64,000 nucleotides of DNA, from assembly GCA_001769655.1 (NCBI GenBank), contig MEPC01000001.1, positions 17,873-81,872 on the forward strand. Direction: 5' to 3'. The notes under the pieces were generated by a model. The model did no database searches. It was given only the letters and a program-made list of their open reading frames with translations, and was not told the DNA's origin. The position numbers were made by a program, and so were the translations under genes. This document shows, piece after piece, positions 43,204-52,319 of the stretch. Position 1 is the first letter of the stretch; each line of letters starts with the position of its first letter. This DNA comes from Bacteroidetes bacterium RIFCSPLOWO2_12_FULL_37_12. GTDB taxonomy: Bacteria; Bacteroidota; Bacteroidia; 2-12-FULL-37-12.

Positions 43204-43280
43204 GTTATTGTTCAGTCCAAAATGAAAGAAACATTATTGCCACAGATTTCACTAATTTACACAGATTAAATACACAGATA
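43204..43280. repeat. half copy of the composite dispersed element
   Basis: GTTATTGTTCAGTCCAAAAT, then GAAAGAA and ATTGCCACAGATTTCACTAA, and ACACAGATTAAATACACAG: the same blocks in the same order as one arm of the inverted repeat at 24864-25012. Confidence 0.75.
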
Positions 43281-43342
43281 AAAAAAATATTCTCAAGGAT
43301 TGGGGTGGACAAAATAATGCTTACATTTACGCTTTTATAAAA

Positions 43343-44671
43343 ATGATTAGAAGCTTTCGGAACTATTATCATTTAAAAGTTCTCATACTACTTTCCGTAG
43401 CTACATTTGTTTTTTCCTGCCGGAAAGAGAAATCGTTGCAACTCTCCGACTTGCAGAAAATAAACCCTGCCGCTGTTTCCTCCAACTATTTCACTTTTTC
43501 CGGCGCCGGGGAAACCCTTTTTACCGGAAACAAAAATAGTTTTCTCTTCGTTACCAAAACCTCATTAACCGCATACGAAATCAAAAAAGACAGCATCCGG
43601 CTTGAATTAAAAGAGCTATCCTCCGTCAGTGATTTTATGAAAACCAGAGTGACCACCTTGTCAGATAAGAAACTCCTTCAATTATCTAACGCCGTTTTTG
43701 TCTCAGCTAACCATAACGGTGACACTATTCTTGCCAAAACCGGCATTTCGTTTTATCTTTTGTTTCCGAGAACACCCGGAAACACAAGACACAACTATTA
43801 CAAGGGTCTTATCCTTCCGGAGGGAAATCTGAACTGGGAACAATTGCTTCAATTTTCTGAAAGTGCAAATAATTCCCGCAGGTATTCAGGTGACACAAGC
43901 AGGATACTCGCAAAGAAAGACCAGTATACATGGTTCTGGGAAGGTCCTTTTGTTGATAAAGCTGATGAAATGGATAACGAAAAAGCGATAAAAGCCAAAG
44001 GAACCCTTCTTACTACACGGCATTTTTACGAACGGGTGTGTTATTTTAAAAATGATGCACGCTATTGGAAAGATCCGCAATTTCACAAATCCTACCGACT
44101 GATGTTTGACTTATGGTACGAACATAGAAATGAAAATTTATCCATGGAAGAATTAGATGAATTTGTCCTTCAGGAAATGCAAGTGATTTCAGAACCGGTT
44201 TCTCAGAAATATTTTTTATTCGCGCATGAACTCTCTCAAAAATACGGGAACAGCCAATTGGTGTTTCCTGAAAAAAAATTGGAATTTGATGTGCCGGTGA
44301 CACTTTCAAAAATGTTGAAAAAAGAGAAAATCAATCTGTTGAATTATGCTTTGGCAGGTCCTTTTGATAAACCCGGATGGTATGCGTGCGGAAAAGAAGT
44401 GACAGAGCCCGACCATTTTGCCGAACCCTTGAAAATTTTATTCACCGATTCCGTTAAATTTTCTCAGATGGGATTTATTAATCCTGATTATCAACTTATT
44501 TCGAATCAGATCCTCGAAGGGGTTAATGGAAAATTTTATTTTACATACCCTTATGGACAGTTGCTGGATGTGGCAGTGCTCGGATATTCTACGCAAAAGT
44601 TTTATTGGGGAAGAGGTTTTAATTTAAGCTCACGGGAAATGCAATTTTTGAAGGTGCACGAGCAACCATGA
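43343..44671 (+). CDS. lipoprotein of unknown function
   Basis: Product of 442 residues. The signal peptide ends in a lipobox (LLSVATFVFSCRKEK, Cys near 26). The mature chain has no motif I recognise; it contains aromatic-rich segments such as DQYTWFWEGPFVDKADEM, DARYWKDPQFHKSYRLMFDL and GVNGKFYFTYPYGQLLDV. Predicted mixed alpha/beta. It is on its own strand between the glycan operon promoter and the TPR protein at 44867. The start has the common A-rich upstream sequence (ATAAAA). TACATTTA at 43322 could be an imperfect -7 element. No function is proposed. Confidence 0.75.
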   Translation: MIRSFRNYYHLKVLILLSVATFVFSCRKEKSLQLSDLQKINPAAVSSNYFTFSGAGETLFTGNKNSFLFVTKTSLTAYEIKKDSIRLELKELSSVSDFMKTRVTTLSDKKLLQLSNAVFVSANHNGDTILAKTGISFYLLFPRTPGNTRHNYYKGLILPEGNLNWEQLLQFSESANNSRRYSGDTSRILAKKDQYTWFWEGPFVDKADEMDNEKAIKAKGTLLTTRHFYERVCYFKNDARYWKDPQFHKSYRLMFDLWYEHRNENLSMEELDEFVLQEMQVISEPVSQKYFLFAHELSQKYGNSQLVFPEKKLEFDVPVTLSKMLKKEKINLLNYALAGPFDKPGWYACGKEVTEPDHFAEPLKILFTDSVKFSQMGFINPDYQLISNQILEGVNGKFYFTYPYGQLLDVAVLGYSTQKFYWGRGFNLSSREMQFLKVHEQP

Positions 44672-44710
44672 AGGAATAGACCTCTTGCGTAAGTCAAAAA
44701 AAATAAATAA

Positions 44711-44818
44711 AATTTAAACACAAAGACACAAAGAAACTAAGAAACACTAAGAAAAAACTTTGTGCTAACTTTGTATCTTCGTGTCTTAGTGTTTCTTTGT
44801 GTCTTTGTGTTTAAATTT
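44711..44818. repeat. large inverted repeat (AAACACAAAGACACAAAG type)
   Basis: The left arm, AATTTAAACACAAAGACACA then AAGAAACTAAGAAACACTAAG, is repeated in reverse complement on the right (CTTAGTGTTTCTTTGTG then TCTTTGTGTTTAAATT). The loop contains TAACTTTG (44766-44773), a match to the -7 consensus, about 95 bases before the ATG at 44867. Confidence 0.85.
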
Positions 44819-44866
44819 TTTTATTGCCTTACTCAAGAGAACTAATTGAATTTTATACAATCATTT

Positions 44867-46285
44867 ATGCGCGGGTTTTTAACTACATTTAAATTTACTT
44901 ATAATTCATTGCTCTTATCAATGTTGTTTTTATGTTCAGCATTAATTTCTTTTGGAGAAAACAAGACGATTGATTCCCTTGAGAATGAAATCAGACGTTT
45001 AAAAAGCAACCTCTTTAAAAGTAATTATTCCACTGATACTGCTTACATTAGCACGTTACTGTTACTCTCTAATGAATATTATATTTCAAAACCGGAAACC
45101 GCTTATAACTTATGCAGAGAAGCTGAAAAACTCTCTAAAAAAATAAACTATACGGAGGGTCTGATTTCTTCCTACGGATTTTTAGCATATTTTGCGCAAT
45201 TAAAAGGATTGACTCATGAGGCATTGCATTATTATGAATTGAGTATTCCAGTGTATCTCTCAGAGCTAAACTACCGTGATTTGGCTACTACTCTTAACAA
45301 TATTTCCCGTATTTATTTGGACCAGGGTGATACTACAATTTCTCTTGATTATTACACGAAAGGTTTATTTTACAGCCGGAAAGCATCCGACAGTTCCGGA
45401 ATCGGTTTGACCTTGAATAATATCGGATTTGTATGGTTTTTAAAAAAAGACCTTGTGAAAGCCCATGCTTATTTTGATTCCAGTTTATCTGTCAGAAAAG
45501 CCATTCATGACCTTCGCGGAGTGGCTGAAGTTTTTGTCAACCTTGGAGCTATTTTCCGTACTGTAAATAACCCGGATTCTTCCCTGTATTATTTTTCAAT
45601 GGCTCTAAAAATACAAAGATTAATTCAGGACAAAAGAGGTTTATGTTATTCTTGGAACAATATAGGACATGCTTATTTCTTAAAAAACGATGTTAATCTG
45701 GCAATTAAATATGCAGATAGCAGTTTAGCACAATCTACCCGTTCGGGCTTAATCGAAAACAGCAAACACGCTTATGAATTGCTCTATCTAATCTATTATA
45801 AAAAGAAAAATATTACAAACGCTTTCGAATATTATAAATTATATATTCAAGCAAGGGACAGCATAAACAATGACCTGACTCAAAAATCATCCATTCGACT
45901 GCAAACAAAATATGAATATGAAAAAACCCGGATACTGAAAGAGCAGGAAGAGAGGGAGAGAAAGCGGCAGGAGGAAGTGGCAGTTGACAGGAGAAATAAA
46001 TTGCAATATTCCATCATTCTGATAGTGGTAGTGGCATTAATGTCGGCACTGCTTTTAATCGGTAAAATCAGGATTAACTCAAAACTTTCCGGTGGACTAA
46101 TCTTTTTAACCTTTCTGATTCTATTTGAATTTCTTCTTGTATTGGCTGACCCTTATATTGAAAGTGTCACCGGTGGAGCGCCGGGATTAAAATTACTATG
46201 CAATGCCATTATTGCGGCTGGTATATTTCCAATACATGCCTTCATTGAAGAATGGATGAGGAAGAGATTGATGAATAAAAATTAA
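44867..46285 (+). CDS. TPR protein with coiled coil and C-terminal membrane module
   Basis: Product of 472 residues from ATG 44867; the TTG at 44846 is less likely because the signal peptide (FLTTFKFTYNSLLLSMLFL, cleavage near SFGEN) fits the ATG. TPRs run from about 70 to 320 (YRDLATTLNNISRIYLDQGD, GIGLTLNNIGFVWFLKKDLV, GLCYSWNNIGHAYFLKNDV). A coiled coil follows (RILKEQEERERKRQEEVAVD). The last 90 residues are LILFEFLLVLADPYIESVTGG, then APGLKLLCNAIIAAGIFPIH: the same membrane module as at 21658, and related to that of 30690. Unlike 21658 its repeats are well diverged at DNA level. No output domain is present. The three proteins look like variants of one sensor design. Confidence 0.85.
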   Translation: MRGFLTTFKFTYNSLLLSMLFLCSALISFGENKTIDSLENEIRRLKSNLFKSNYSTDTAYISTLLLLSNEYYISKPETAYNLCREAEKLSKKINYTEGLISSYGFLAYFAQLKGLTHEALHYYELSIPVYLSELNYRDLATTLNNISRIYLDQGDTTISLDYYTKGLFYSRKASDSSGIGLTLNNIGFVWFLKKDLVKAHAYFDSSLSVRKAIHDLRGVAEVFVNLGAIFRTVNNPDSSLYYFSMALKIQRLIQDKRGLCYSWNNIGHAYFLKNDVNLAIKYADSSLAQSTRSGLIENSKHAYELLYLIYYKKKNITNAFEYYKLYIQARDSINNDLTQKSSIRLQTKYEYEKTRILKEQEERERKRQEEVAVDRRNKLQYSIILIVVVALMSALLLIGKIRINSKLSGGLIFLTFLILFEFLLVLADPYIESVTGGAPGLKLLCNAIIAAGIFPIHAFIEEWMRKRLMNKN

Positions 46286-46335
46286 TTATTTTTAAGGATT
46301 TTTGTTGTATTAAAAAACGAATAAAAATAAACCCC

Positions 46336-47043
46336 ATGCCCACCCACCACCTCATTTCCCGGAAAATTCAATCCATTTATCAAAAAAATTATCTCGAACA
46401 TGGTGATACCCCTCAAGGCACTTTCCAAAACGATAGTGTCACTCAACAGTTGAGGTTTGAACGGTTACTTAAAAATTTTCAGCCGTCATTTTCTCGCTTT
46501 CCTCAGAAAACTAATACCCCTGTTCGCTTCCTCGACGTGGGTTGTGGCACTGCCGGCTTGCATGAATATTTGAATCAACTGAATATTTCTCATTCTTTTA
46601 CCGGATTGGAAATTGTAAAAGAAATGGCAAACACGGCTAAAAGTAAATTTCCATCCATAAACATTATTAATTCCGATATAATGGAATTTAAGTCAAAACA
46701 CAATTATGATATTGTTTTGCAAAGTGGGATGTTCAACAAACCTTCTGTAAATATTAAAAAGGAATGGAGAAATTATTGCCGGCAAATTGTCAAAAAGATG
46801 TATTCATTGTCCAAGATGGGTATTGCATTTAATTCCCTCACTACGTATAATACATTTTCCGATAAATCACTTTTTTATTTTGAACCGGAAGAGTGGTTCT
46901 CTTTCTGCCAGAAAAATCTTTCCCGTTATGTGTTCTTAGATCATGCCTATCCGCTTTATGAAACGGCAGTTACGGTTCTCAAACCGGAATTTATTGCCAC
47001 TCTTTTCCCTGAGAACGAGCTTAAAAAATATCACAAAAACTGA
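46336..47043 (+). CDS. class I SAM-dependent methyltransferase
   Basis: Protein of 235 residues with motif [18 protein letters not shown] (about 63-79), motif [20 protein letters not shown] and motif IV-like [16 protein letters not shown] (about 119-134). The long helix and the C-terminus [17 protein letters not shown] are typical of Bacteroidota methyltransferases acting on small molecules or sugars. There is no signal peptide. It is 50 bp behind the TPR protein and 116 bp before korA; a promoter element (47064-47071) separates it from korA. Substrate unknown. Confidence 0.8.
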   Translation: MPTHHLISRKIQSIYQKNYLEHGDTPQGTFQNDSVTQQLRFERLLKNFQPSFSRFPQKTNTPVRFLDVGCGTAGLHEYLNQLNISHSFTGLEIVKEMANTAKSKFPSINIINSDIMEFKSKHNYDIVLQSGMFNKPSVNIKKEWRNYCRQIVKKMYSLSKMGIAFNSLTTYNTFSDKSLFYFEPEEWFSFCQKNLSRYVFLDHAYPLYETAVTVLKPEFIATLFPENELKKYHKN

Positions 47044-47063
47044 CATTTGTCAGAAAAATACCT

Positions 47064-47071
47064 TATTTTTG
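47064..47071 (+). promoter_or_regulatory. -7 element of korA
   Basis: TATTTTTG matches TAnnTTTG and is 89 bases upstream of the korA ATG. The leader that follows is a long pyrimidine-rich run (47095-47150). Confidence 0.5.
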
Positions 47072-47159
47072 TAGTTTGATAGGTTCTTTGTTACATTTCT
47101 CATTTCATTCATTCTTTTTTTTCTTTATTCTTTTTTCTTTTTTCTTTATCCTTCAAACC

Positions 47160-49007
47160 ATGACCACCACAGAAGTTCTGAAAGAAGTCGTCATTCGTTT
47201 CGCCGGTGATTCAGGCGATGGAATGCAATTAACTGGAAATCAGTTTACTAATACCTCCGCACTCATGGGAAATGACCTGGGCACCTTCCCCGATTTTCCT
47301 GCAGAAATCCGTGCCCCGCAAGGCACGTTAGCCGGCGTTTCCGGCTTCCAATTGCATTTTGGTTCTGTTGAGATTTTTACTCCGGGCGATATTTGCGATG
47401 TGCTCGTATCTATGAATGCCGCCGCCCTTAAAGTAAACCTCCGCCATCTCAAAAAAGGGGGAACGATTATCGTAAATACCGATGGGTTTGATGCCAAAAA
47501 TCTGAAACTTGCCCAAATTCCTGAAAATCAGAATCCTCTGGAAGATGGTTCTCTTTCCGATTTCAGGTTGTACAAAATAAACGTAACCAAAATCACCCGC
47601 GAATGTCTCGCTGACTCAGGGTTAAGCACACGCGACATTGACCGTTCTAAAAATATGTTTGTTCTCGGTTTCCTTTATTGGATGTATAACCGCCCAATGG
47701 AAAACACCATTGACTATATTCAAAAAAAATTTAGTTCTAAAGATAAAGCGCTTGCTGACGCAAATATTAAAGCCCTTAAATCCGGCTGGAATTATGGAGA
47801 AACTACGGAGACATTTACCACAAGATATGAAGTTCACGCGGCAAACATAGAGCCCGGCATTTATAGAAACATAATGGGAAATGAAGCCACAGCGATTGGT
47901 TTGATAACCGCCGCAAAAAAAGCAGGGCTCAGATTATTTCTTGGCTCTTACCCTATTACTCCTGCATCGGATATCCTGCACGAACTTTCAAAACATAAAA
48001 ATTTTGATGTAATTACCTATCAGGCAGAAGATGAAATTGCCGCCATTTGCTCAGCCATCGGTGCATCCTTCGCAGGAAATTTGGGTGTCACTACTTCCTC
48101 AGGACCAGGAGTGGCACTGAAAAGTGAAGCAATTGGTCTGGGGGTAATGCTTGAAATACCATTAGTAATTTGTAATGTGCAACGCGGTGGTCCTTCAACC
48201 GGTCTTCCTACCAAAACAGAACAAGCAGATTTACTGCAGGCAGTTTACGGAAGAAACGGTGAATGTCCAGTAGCTGTAATTGCCGCAAATTCTCCCTCCG
48301 ATTGTTTTTCAACAGTTATAGAAGCATGCAGAATATCCATAGAGCACATGACACCGGTGATGTTTTTATCGGATGGTTACATAGCCAACGGTGCTGAGCC
48401 GTGGAAATTTCCTTCCTCTTCGAAAATACCCGATATAAAAGTAAAATTTACAACCGAAAAAAATAAGGACGATAAATTTTTACCTTATCTCCGAGATGAA
48501 AAATTATCACGTCCATGGACAATTCCAGGCACTCCGGGACTTGAACACCGGATTGGCGGTCTTGAAAAACAACATGAAACCGGTAACGTAAATTACGAAC
48601 CCGAAAATCATGAGTTCATGGTGAAATTGCGCCAGGAAAAAATTGATAGAATTGCTGACTATGTTCCCTTGCAAAAAATTGAAAGCGGAAAAGAAAAAGG
48701 GAAATTGCTTGTATTAGGATGGGGTTCAACATATGGCACCATTAAAACAGCCGTAAAAGAATTAATAAATGATGGCATTGAAGTGTCACATGCTCATATT
48801 CGTTATCTGAATCCATTCCCCAAAAACCTGGGCGAAATATTATACAATTTTGAGAAAGTATTAATTCCAGAAATCAATAATGGTCAACTCATTAAAATTA
48901 TTCGCGATAAATTTTTAGTTCCGGCAAAAGGATTTAATAAGATACAGGGATTGCCGTTTACCGTTACTGAAATGAAGGAAAAAATTATGGTGGAAATTGG
49001 GAAATAG
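47160..49007 (+). CDS. korA: 2-oxoacid:ferredoxin oxidoreductase, fused gamma/alpha subunit
   Basis: Alpha subunit of the enzyme that oxidises 2-oxoglutarate (or a related 2-oxoacid) with CoA and reduces ferredoxin. Product of 615 residues from ATG 47160; the upstream frame to 47076 is rejected because it would translate the pyrimidine-rich leader into a poly-Phe segment. The N-terminal gamma domain has [17 protein letters not shown] (about 13-29) and [20 protein letters not shown]. The alpha domain follows (from about 240: [61 protein letters not shown]). It pairs with korB 170 bp downstream. The gamma-alpha fusion is usual in Bacteroidota. 2-oxoglutarate as substrate is the best guess by similarity. 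Confidence 0.92.
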   Translation: MTTTEVLKEVVIRFAGDSGDGMQLTGNQFTNTSALMGNDLGTFPDFPAEIRAPQGTLAGVSGFQLHFGSVEIFTPGDICDVLVSMNAAALKVNLRHLKKGGTIIVNTDGFDAKNLKLAQIPENQNPLEDGSLSDFRLYKINVTKITRECLADSGLSTRDIDRSKNMFVLGFLYWMYNRPMENTIDYIQKKFSSKDKALADANIKALKSGWNYGETTETFTTRYEVHAANIEPGIYRNIMGNEATAIGLITAAKKAGLRLFLGSYPITPASDILHELSKHKNFDVITYQAEDEIAAICSAIGASFAGNLGVTTSSGPGVALKSEAIGLGVMLEIPLVICNVQRGGPSTGLPTKTEQADLLQAVYGRNGECPVAVIAANSPSDCFSTVIEACRISIEHMTPVMFLSDGYIANGAEPWKFPSSSKIPDIKVKFTTEKNKDDKFLPYLRDEKLSRPWTIPGTPGLEHRIGGLEKQHETGNVNYEPENHEFMVKLRQEKIDRIADYVPLQKIESGKEKGKLLVLGWGSTYGTIKTAVKELINDGIEVSHAHIRYLNPFPKNLGEILYNFEKVLIPEINNGQLIKIIRDKFLVPAKGFNKIQGLPFTVTEMKEKIMVEIGK

Positions 49008-49029
49008 AATATTTCTGATTTTCAAACTA

Positions 49030-49070
49030 TCTCTCACCCCTCTCGATTTTGGAGAGGGGCTTGGGTGAGG
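49030..49070. repeat. CCCCTCTC/GAGAGGGG hairpin element between korA and korB
   Basis: CTCTCACCCCTCTCGATTTT and GGAGAGGGGCTTGGGTGAGG: a variant of the 12304 family. The stem could slow transcription between korA and korB; it is not a classic terminator with a U-run. Confidence 0.75.
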
Positions 49071-49177
49071 TTTTTTTTGAATTGGAAATTGGATGTTAGA
49101 TGTTGGATGTTAGATATTTTCTATTTGATATTATTATATTTTCATTAACAAACGACCTCTCAGAGGTACATAATTAT

Positions 49178-50275
49178 ATGGAAATCGCACAACCAATCCT
49201 CAGAAAACCTATGGCAACCAACGGCACTCCTGCTATTTATCCAAACGGGAGCACTAACGGTTCAGGATATACGTCTAAAGATTTTACTTCCGACCAGGAT
49301 GTTCGCTGGTGTCCGGGATGTGGAGATTATTCCATCCTGAAGCAAGTGCAAACCATCATGCCGGAGATTGGGATAAAAAAGGAAAATATCGTTTTTGTGG
49401 CTGGCATTGGTTGTTCCTCCCGTTTTCCATATTATATGGATTGTTATGGAGTACATGGAATTCATGGTCGTGCCACTGCCATTGCTTCCGGAATCAAAGC
49501 TACGCGACCTGAATTGAGTGTGTGGGTGGTGACAGGAGACGGGGATGGACTTTCCATAGGAGGAAATCATACCATACATTTATTGAGGCGTAATCTGGAT
49601 ATTAATGTGCTGTTGTTTAACAACGAAATTTATGGATTAACCAAAGGGCAATACTCACCTACATCTCCGGTTGGTAAAATTGCAAAATCAACTCCTTATG
49701 GCTCGGTGGATCATCCGTTTAATCCGATAGCGTTGGCATTGGGAGCAGAGGGAACTTTTGTGGCACGCTCTTTAGACAGGGATCCAAAACATCTTAAAGA
49801 AATTCTGAAACGGGCACATCAGCACAAAGGAACTTCCTTTACAGAAATTTATCAGAACTGTAATATTTTTAATGACGGTGCATTTTTCACGTACACCGAA
49901 AAAGAATCCAAGCCCGAAGAAGCATTATTTGTGGAACAGGGAAAACCATTGGTGTTTGGTAAAAATCAATCAAAAGGTATAAAACTTGATGGCTTTAAGC
50001 CAACCATTGTTGACCTAACTAATGGCGCTAACTCTGTAAATGATTTGTGGGTTCACGATGAGCATGACACTGTAAAGGCAAATATTCTTGCCCGGTTTTT
50101 TGATGATCCGCAGTTGGAAGGGCATTTGCCACGACCCTTCGGTATTTTCTATTCATACAATAGAAAATGTTACGAAGATTCCCTGATGGAGCAAATTACA
50201 TCCATAAAATCTCAAAAAGGAGAAGGTGACCTGGACAAATTGATAGCTGGAAAACAAACGTGGGAGATAAAGTAG
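49178..50275 (+). CDS. korB: 2-oxoacid:ferredoxin oxidoreductase beta subunit
   Basis: Thiamine-pyrophosphate-binding subunit paired with korA. Product of 365 residues from ATG 49178 ([11 protein letters not shown]); the longer frame to 49100 would include the low-complexity GGATGTTAGAT stretch, and an ATG at 49211 is another option. Cluster ligands are in [13 protein letters not shown] (about 45-57) and [12 protein letters not shown] (near 80). The TPP site is [20 protein letters not shown] (about 117-136) with [17 protein letters not shown] after it. The gene lies 170 bp behind korA on the same strand with a REP-like hairpin in the gap. Confidence 0.93.
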   Translation: MEIAQPILRKPMATNGTPAIYPNGSTNGSGYTSKDFTSDQDVRWCPGCGDYSILKQVQTIMPEIGIKKENIVFVAGIGCSSRFPYYMDCYGVHGIHGRATAIASGIKATRPELSVWVVTGDGDGLSIGGNHTIHLLRRNLDINVLLFNNEIYGLTKGQYSPTSPVGKIAKSTPYGSVDHPFNPIALALGAEGTFVARSLDRDPKHLKEILKRAHQHKGTSFTEIYQNCNIFNDGAFFTYTEKESKPEEALFVEQGKPLVFGKNQSKGIKLDGFKPTIVDLTNGANSVNDLWVHDEHDTVKANILARFFDDPQLEGHLPRPFGIFYSYNRKCYEDSLMEQITSIKSQKGEGDLDKLIAGKQTWEIK

Positions 50276-50279
50276 GTAG

Positions 50280-51314
50280 TTATCGCCCTACAATCGCTCC
50301 CGCCAGCTTATAAACCACTCTCGCTCCCACATTCCCATCCCAATCATCTTTTCCGGGTGACACTTCGCAAAGGTCAAATCCGATAATCTCCCTGCCACTT
50401 TCAGCAAGCTTTTCTACAAGGTAAAATGCCTCCTGAATTTCCAAACCACCGGGAACAGGAGTTCCAGTGCCGGGGCAATACACAGGATTCAATCCATCAA
50501 TATCAAAACTGATATATACCTTTTGCGGAAGGGATGCAATGATATCATCGCAGATAAAATCCCATGTTTCTCCTTTGTAAGACCTACTTTTTAATTCAGT
50601 GTCACTAAAAAGTTTTATTCTGTTTTTGGAATCATTAATCCTGTTTATTTCTTCCTGGCAGATATCTCTGATTCCTACCTGCACTAACTTATGTACGTTA
50701 GGTATCTGAATGGCATTGTACATAATGGAAGCATGCGAAAAAACAAAACCCTCATACCCCTGCCGGAGATCTGCATGAGCATCTATCTGAAGTATTCCGA
50801 ATGATGTATGTTTTTCAGAAAGCGCCTGAAGAAAACCCAAAGGCACGCTGTGTTCTCCTCCTATGATTCCAACTTTTTTGTTTTTATTTAACCACGATAG
50901 GCATTGCTTCTTTATCTGTTTGTTTAAATCATCACAGGAAGCATTTATTTCCTTTAACAGGGCTTGAATCACTTTTGAATTCTTTGCATCACCCCCTTTT
51001 TCAAGAAAATCAATTACTTTTTTTGATTTTTTGGATAATTTATTATTTAATTTAATCCAGGAAACATTTTTTTTCTCTAAAGCAATACCTTTTTTCCAAA
51101 CAGGACCGAAAGTAATATCATACAAATCCAATTGGGGAGAGGCGTTGAGAATGGCATCGGGACCATTGGCGGTTCCTCTTTTATAGGAAGTGGTAACTTC
51201 CCATGGCACAGGTATCAGAACTAAAGATGCTTCTTCACAAGAGAATGGCAAACCGAAGATTCTGTTATTCAGTTGTCCGGGTGCATCGGGGTTGTAGGGG
51301 GCTTGCATTAGCAT
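50280..51314 (-). CDS. agmatinase/arginase (ureohydrolase) family protein
   Basis: Binuclear manganese hydrolase of 344 residues acting on guanidino compounds. All metal-ligand motifs are present: IGGEHSVPLG (about 150-159), LQIDAHADLRQGYEG (about 174-188) and ISFDIDGLNPVYCPGTGTPV (about 268-287), followed by GFDLCEVSPGKDDWDGN (Glu-containing). The extended middle helix region (about 85-145) is typical of the Bacteroidota members called agmatinase or formimidoylglutamase; I cannot separate these two by eye. It is convergent with korB with only 4 bp between the genes. No partner gene for arginine or histidine breakdown is close by. Confidence 0.88.
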   Translation of the reverse strand: MLMQAPYNPDAPGQLNNRIFGLPFSCEEASLVLIPVPWEVTTSYKRGTANGPDAILNASPQLDLYDITFGPVWKKGIALEKKNVSWIKLNNKLSKKSKKVIDFLEKGGDAKNSKVIQALLKEINASCDDLNKQIKKQCLSWLNKNKKVGIIGGEHSVPLGFLQALSEKHTSFGILQIDAHADLRQGYEGFVFSHASIMYNAIQIPNVHKLVQVGIRDICQEEINRINDSKNRIKLFSDTELKSRSYKGETWDFICDDIIASLPQKVYISFDIDGLNPVYCPGTGTPVPGGLEIQEAFYLVEKLAESGREIIGFDLCEVSPGKDDWDGNVGARVVYKLAGAIVGR

Positions 51315-51379
51315 CTTATCAAAAATATTTCAACCAATTTTGGCTAAATATTACTGTTTCAAATTATTATAAAAAACAT

Positions 51380-51455
51380 ATAACACATAACAAAAAATGA
51401 ATAATGTTTAAGGTTTCCCCTCATTTTTTATTATTCATTTTTTGTTATGTGTTAT
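51380..51455. repeat. 26-bp perfect inverted repeat
   Basis: ATAACACATAACAAAAAATG-AATAAT at 51380-51405 and its exact reverse complement at 51430-51455, with a 24-base loop. A weaker version of the same sequence (ATAACATATAACAAAAAATA) lies near 7840. It may act as a bidirectional stop between genes, but is part of a dispersed family. Confidence 0.8.
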
Positions 51456-51543
51456 GTGTTATTTATTTTTTTTTCTTGTTTGATTGTGACTCGTCCACGT
51501 TTGGAAATTAGTAATTCGTAATTGGTAATTTGCAGATAAACCC

Positions 51544-52116
51544 TCAATTCAACGATGGATCCTCCGGAAAATTTGCAATAATGGAAAATTCCCGTCCCAT
51601 GTCTTTCAATATTTTTCTCCAGAGTTTTTCGGGTGTCTCCGGAAATACATAATCCCTCCTTGCATCGGTAATGATCCACGAATTTTCTTTTACTTCTTTG
51701 GTGAGTTGTTCAGGATTCCAACCGGAATATCCTGCAAAAAAACGCACCTGATCAGGGTTGATTTGTCCCACATCAATCAAAATTTTCAACGTAGAAAAAT
51801 CTCCTGACCAATAAACGTCATCAACAATTTTTATGCTTCCTTCTAATTTATTTCCAAGTTTATGCAGAAAATGCAGGGTGTCGGTTTGCACAGGTCCTCC
51901 CATAAATAGCGGCGCATCAAAAGCAGGAAAATTCTGAAGCGCCTCGTTTAATTTATAATTGGAGGGTTTGTTTAATATAAAACCAACGGTACCATTCTCG
52001 TTGTGTTCAGTGAGAAGTATCACAGAACGTTTAAAATTCGGATCTTCAAGGAATGGCTCCGACAGCAGGAGTTTACCGGCTTGTGGCTTAGGGAATTTTG
52101 GCTGAGGTTTTGGCAT
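51544..52116 (-). CDS. YqgE/AlgH family protein
   Basis: Cytoplasmic protein of 190 residues with the UPF0301 signatures: AGKLLLSEPFLEDPNFKRSV (about 14-33), LLTEHNENGTVGFILNKPS (about 35-53) and FMGGPVQTDTLHFLH (about 73-87), and a late VRFFAGYSGWNPEQLTKEV (about 125-143). Function in the family is unclear; it has been linked to transcription control of alginate in Pseudomonas, but that is not general. The ATG at 52116 is chosen; the longer frame starts with TTG at 52131. It stands between the agmatinase family gene and the divergent symporter. Confidence 0.9.
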   Translation of the reverse strand: MPKPQPKFPKPQAGKLLLSEPFLEDPNFKRSVILLTEHNENGTVGFILNKPSNYKLNEALQNFPAFDAPLFMGGPVQTDTLHFLHKLGNKLEGSIKIVDDVYWSGDFSTLKILIDVGQINPDQVRFFAGYSGWNPEQLTKEVKENSWIITDARRDYVFPETPEKLWRKILKDMGREFSIIANFPEDPSLN

Positions 52117-52201
52117 GGGTTGTAAATGCAAATTAAACTCATTTTAATTTAATATTCAAATTTGCCGGTATAATTTCCCAAACATTCTTCTTTAAATCCC
52201 A

Positions 52202-52240
52202 CCTCACCCCAGCCCCTCTCCAAAAAAATGGAGAGGGGTG
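52202..52240. repeat. CCCCTCTCC/GGAGAGGGG hairpin element
   Basis: CCTCACCCCAGCCCCTCTCC, A-run, TGGAGAGGGGTG; almost identical to 12304-12343. It lies just upstream of the symporter promoter. Confidence 0.85.
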
Positions 52241-52270
52241 ATAAATTTGTAAAATATTCATGCTGTTATG

Positions 52271-52298
52271 TTGAAATAAAAATTTTCATGTAAGTTTG
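52271..52298 (+). promoter_or_regulatory. symporter promoter
   Basis: TTG (52271-52273), 17 bases, TAAGTTTG (52291-52298), preceded by AAATTTTCATG, the extended pattern also seen at the tRNA genes. The ATG is at 52320. Confidence 0.65.
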
Positions 52299-52319
52299 CA
52301 TGCAATCCTCTCACTTTTC

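Noticed and set aside
44711..44818. Intrinsic terminator after the 43343 lipoprotein gene
   Set aside because: The stem is long, AT-rich and part of a dispersed repeat type; it may stop transcription but there is no GC-rich stem with U-run to support the label.
47076..47159. N-terminal extension of KorA by 28 residues
   Set aside because: It would translate the pyrimidine-rich leader into a Phe-rich stretch directly after the promoter element; the conserved domain starts soon after ATG 47160.
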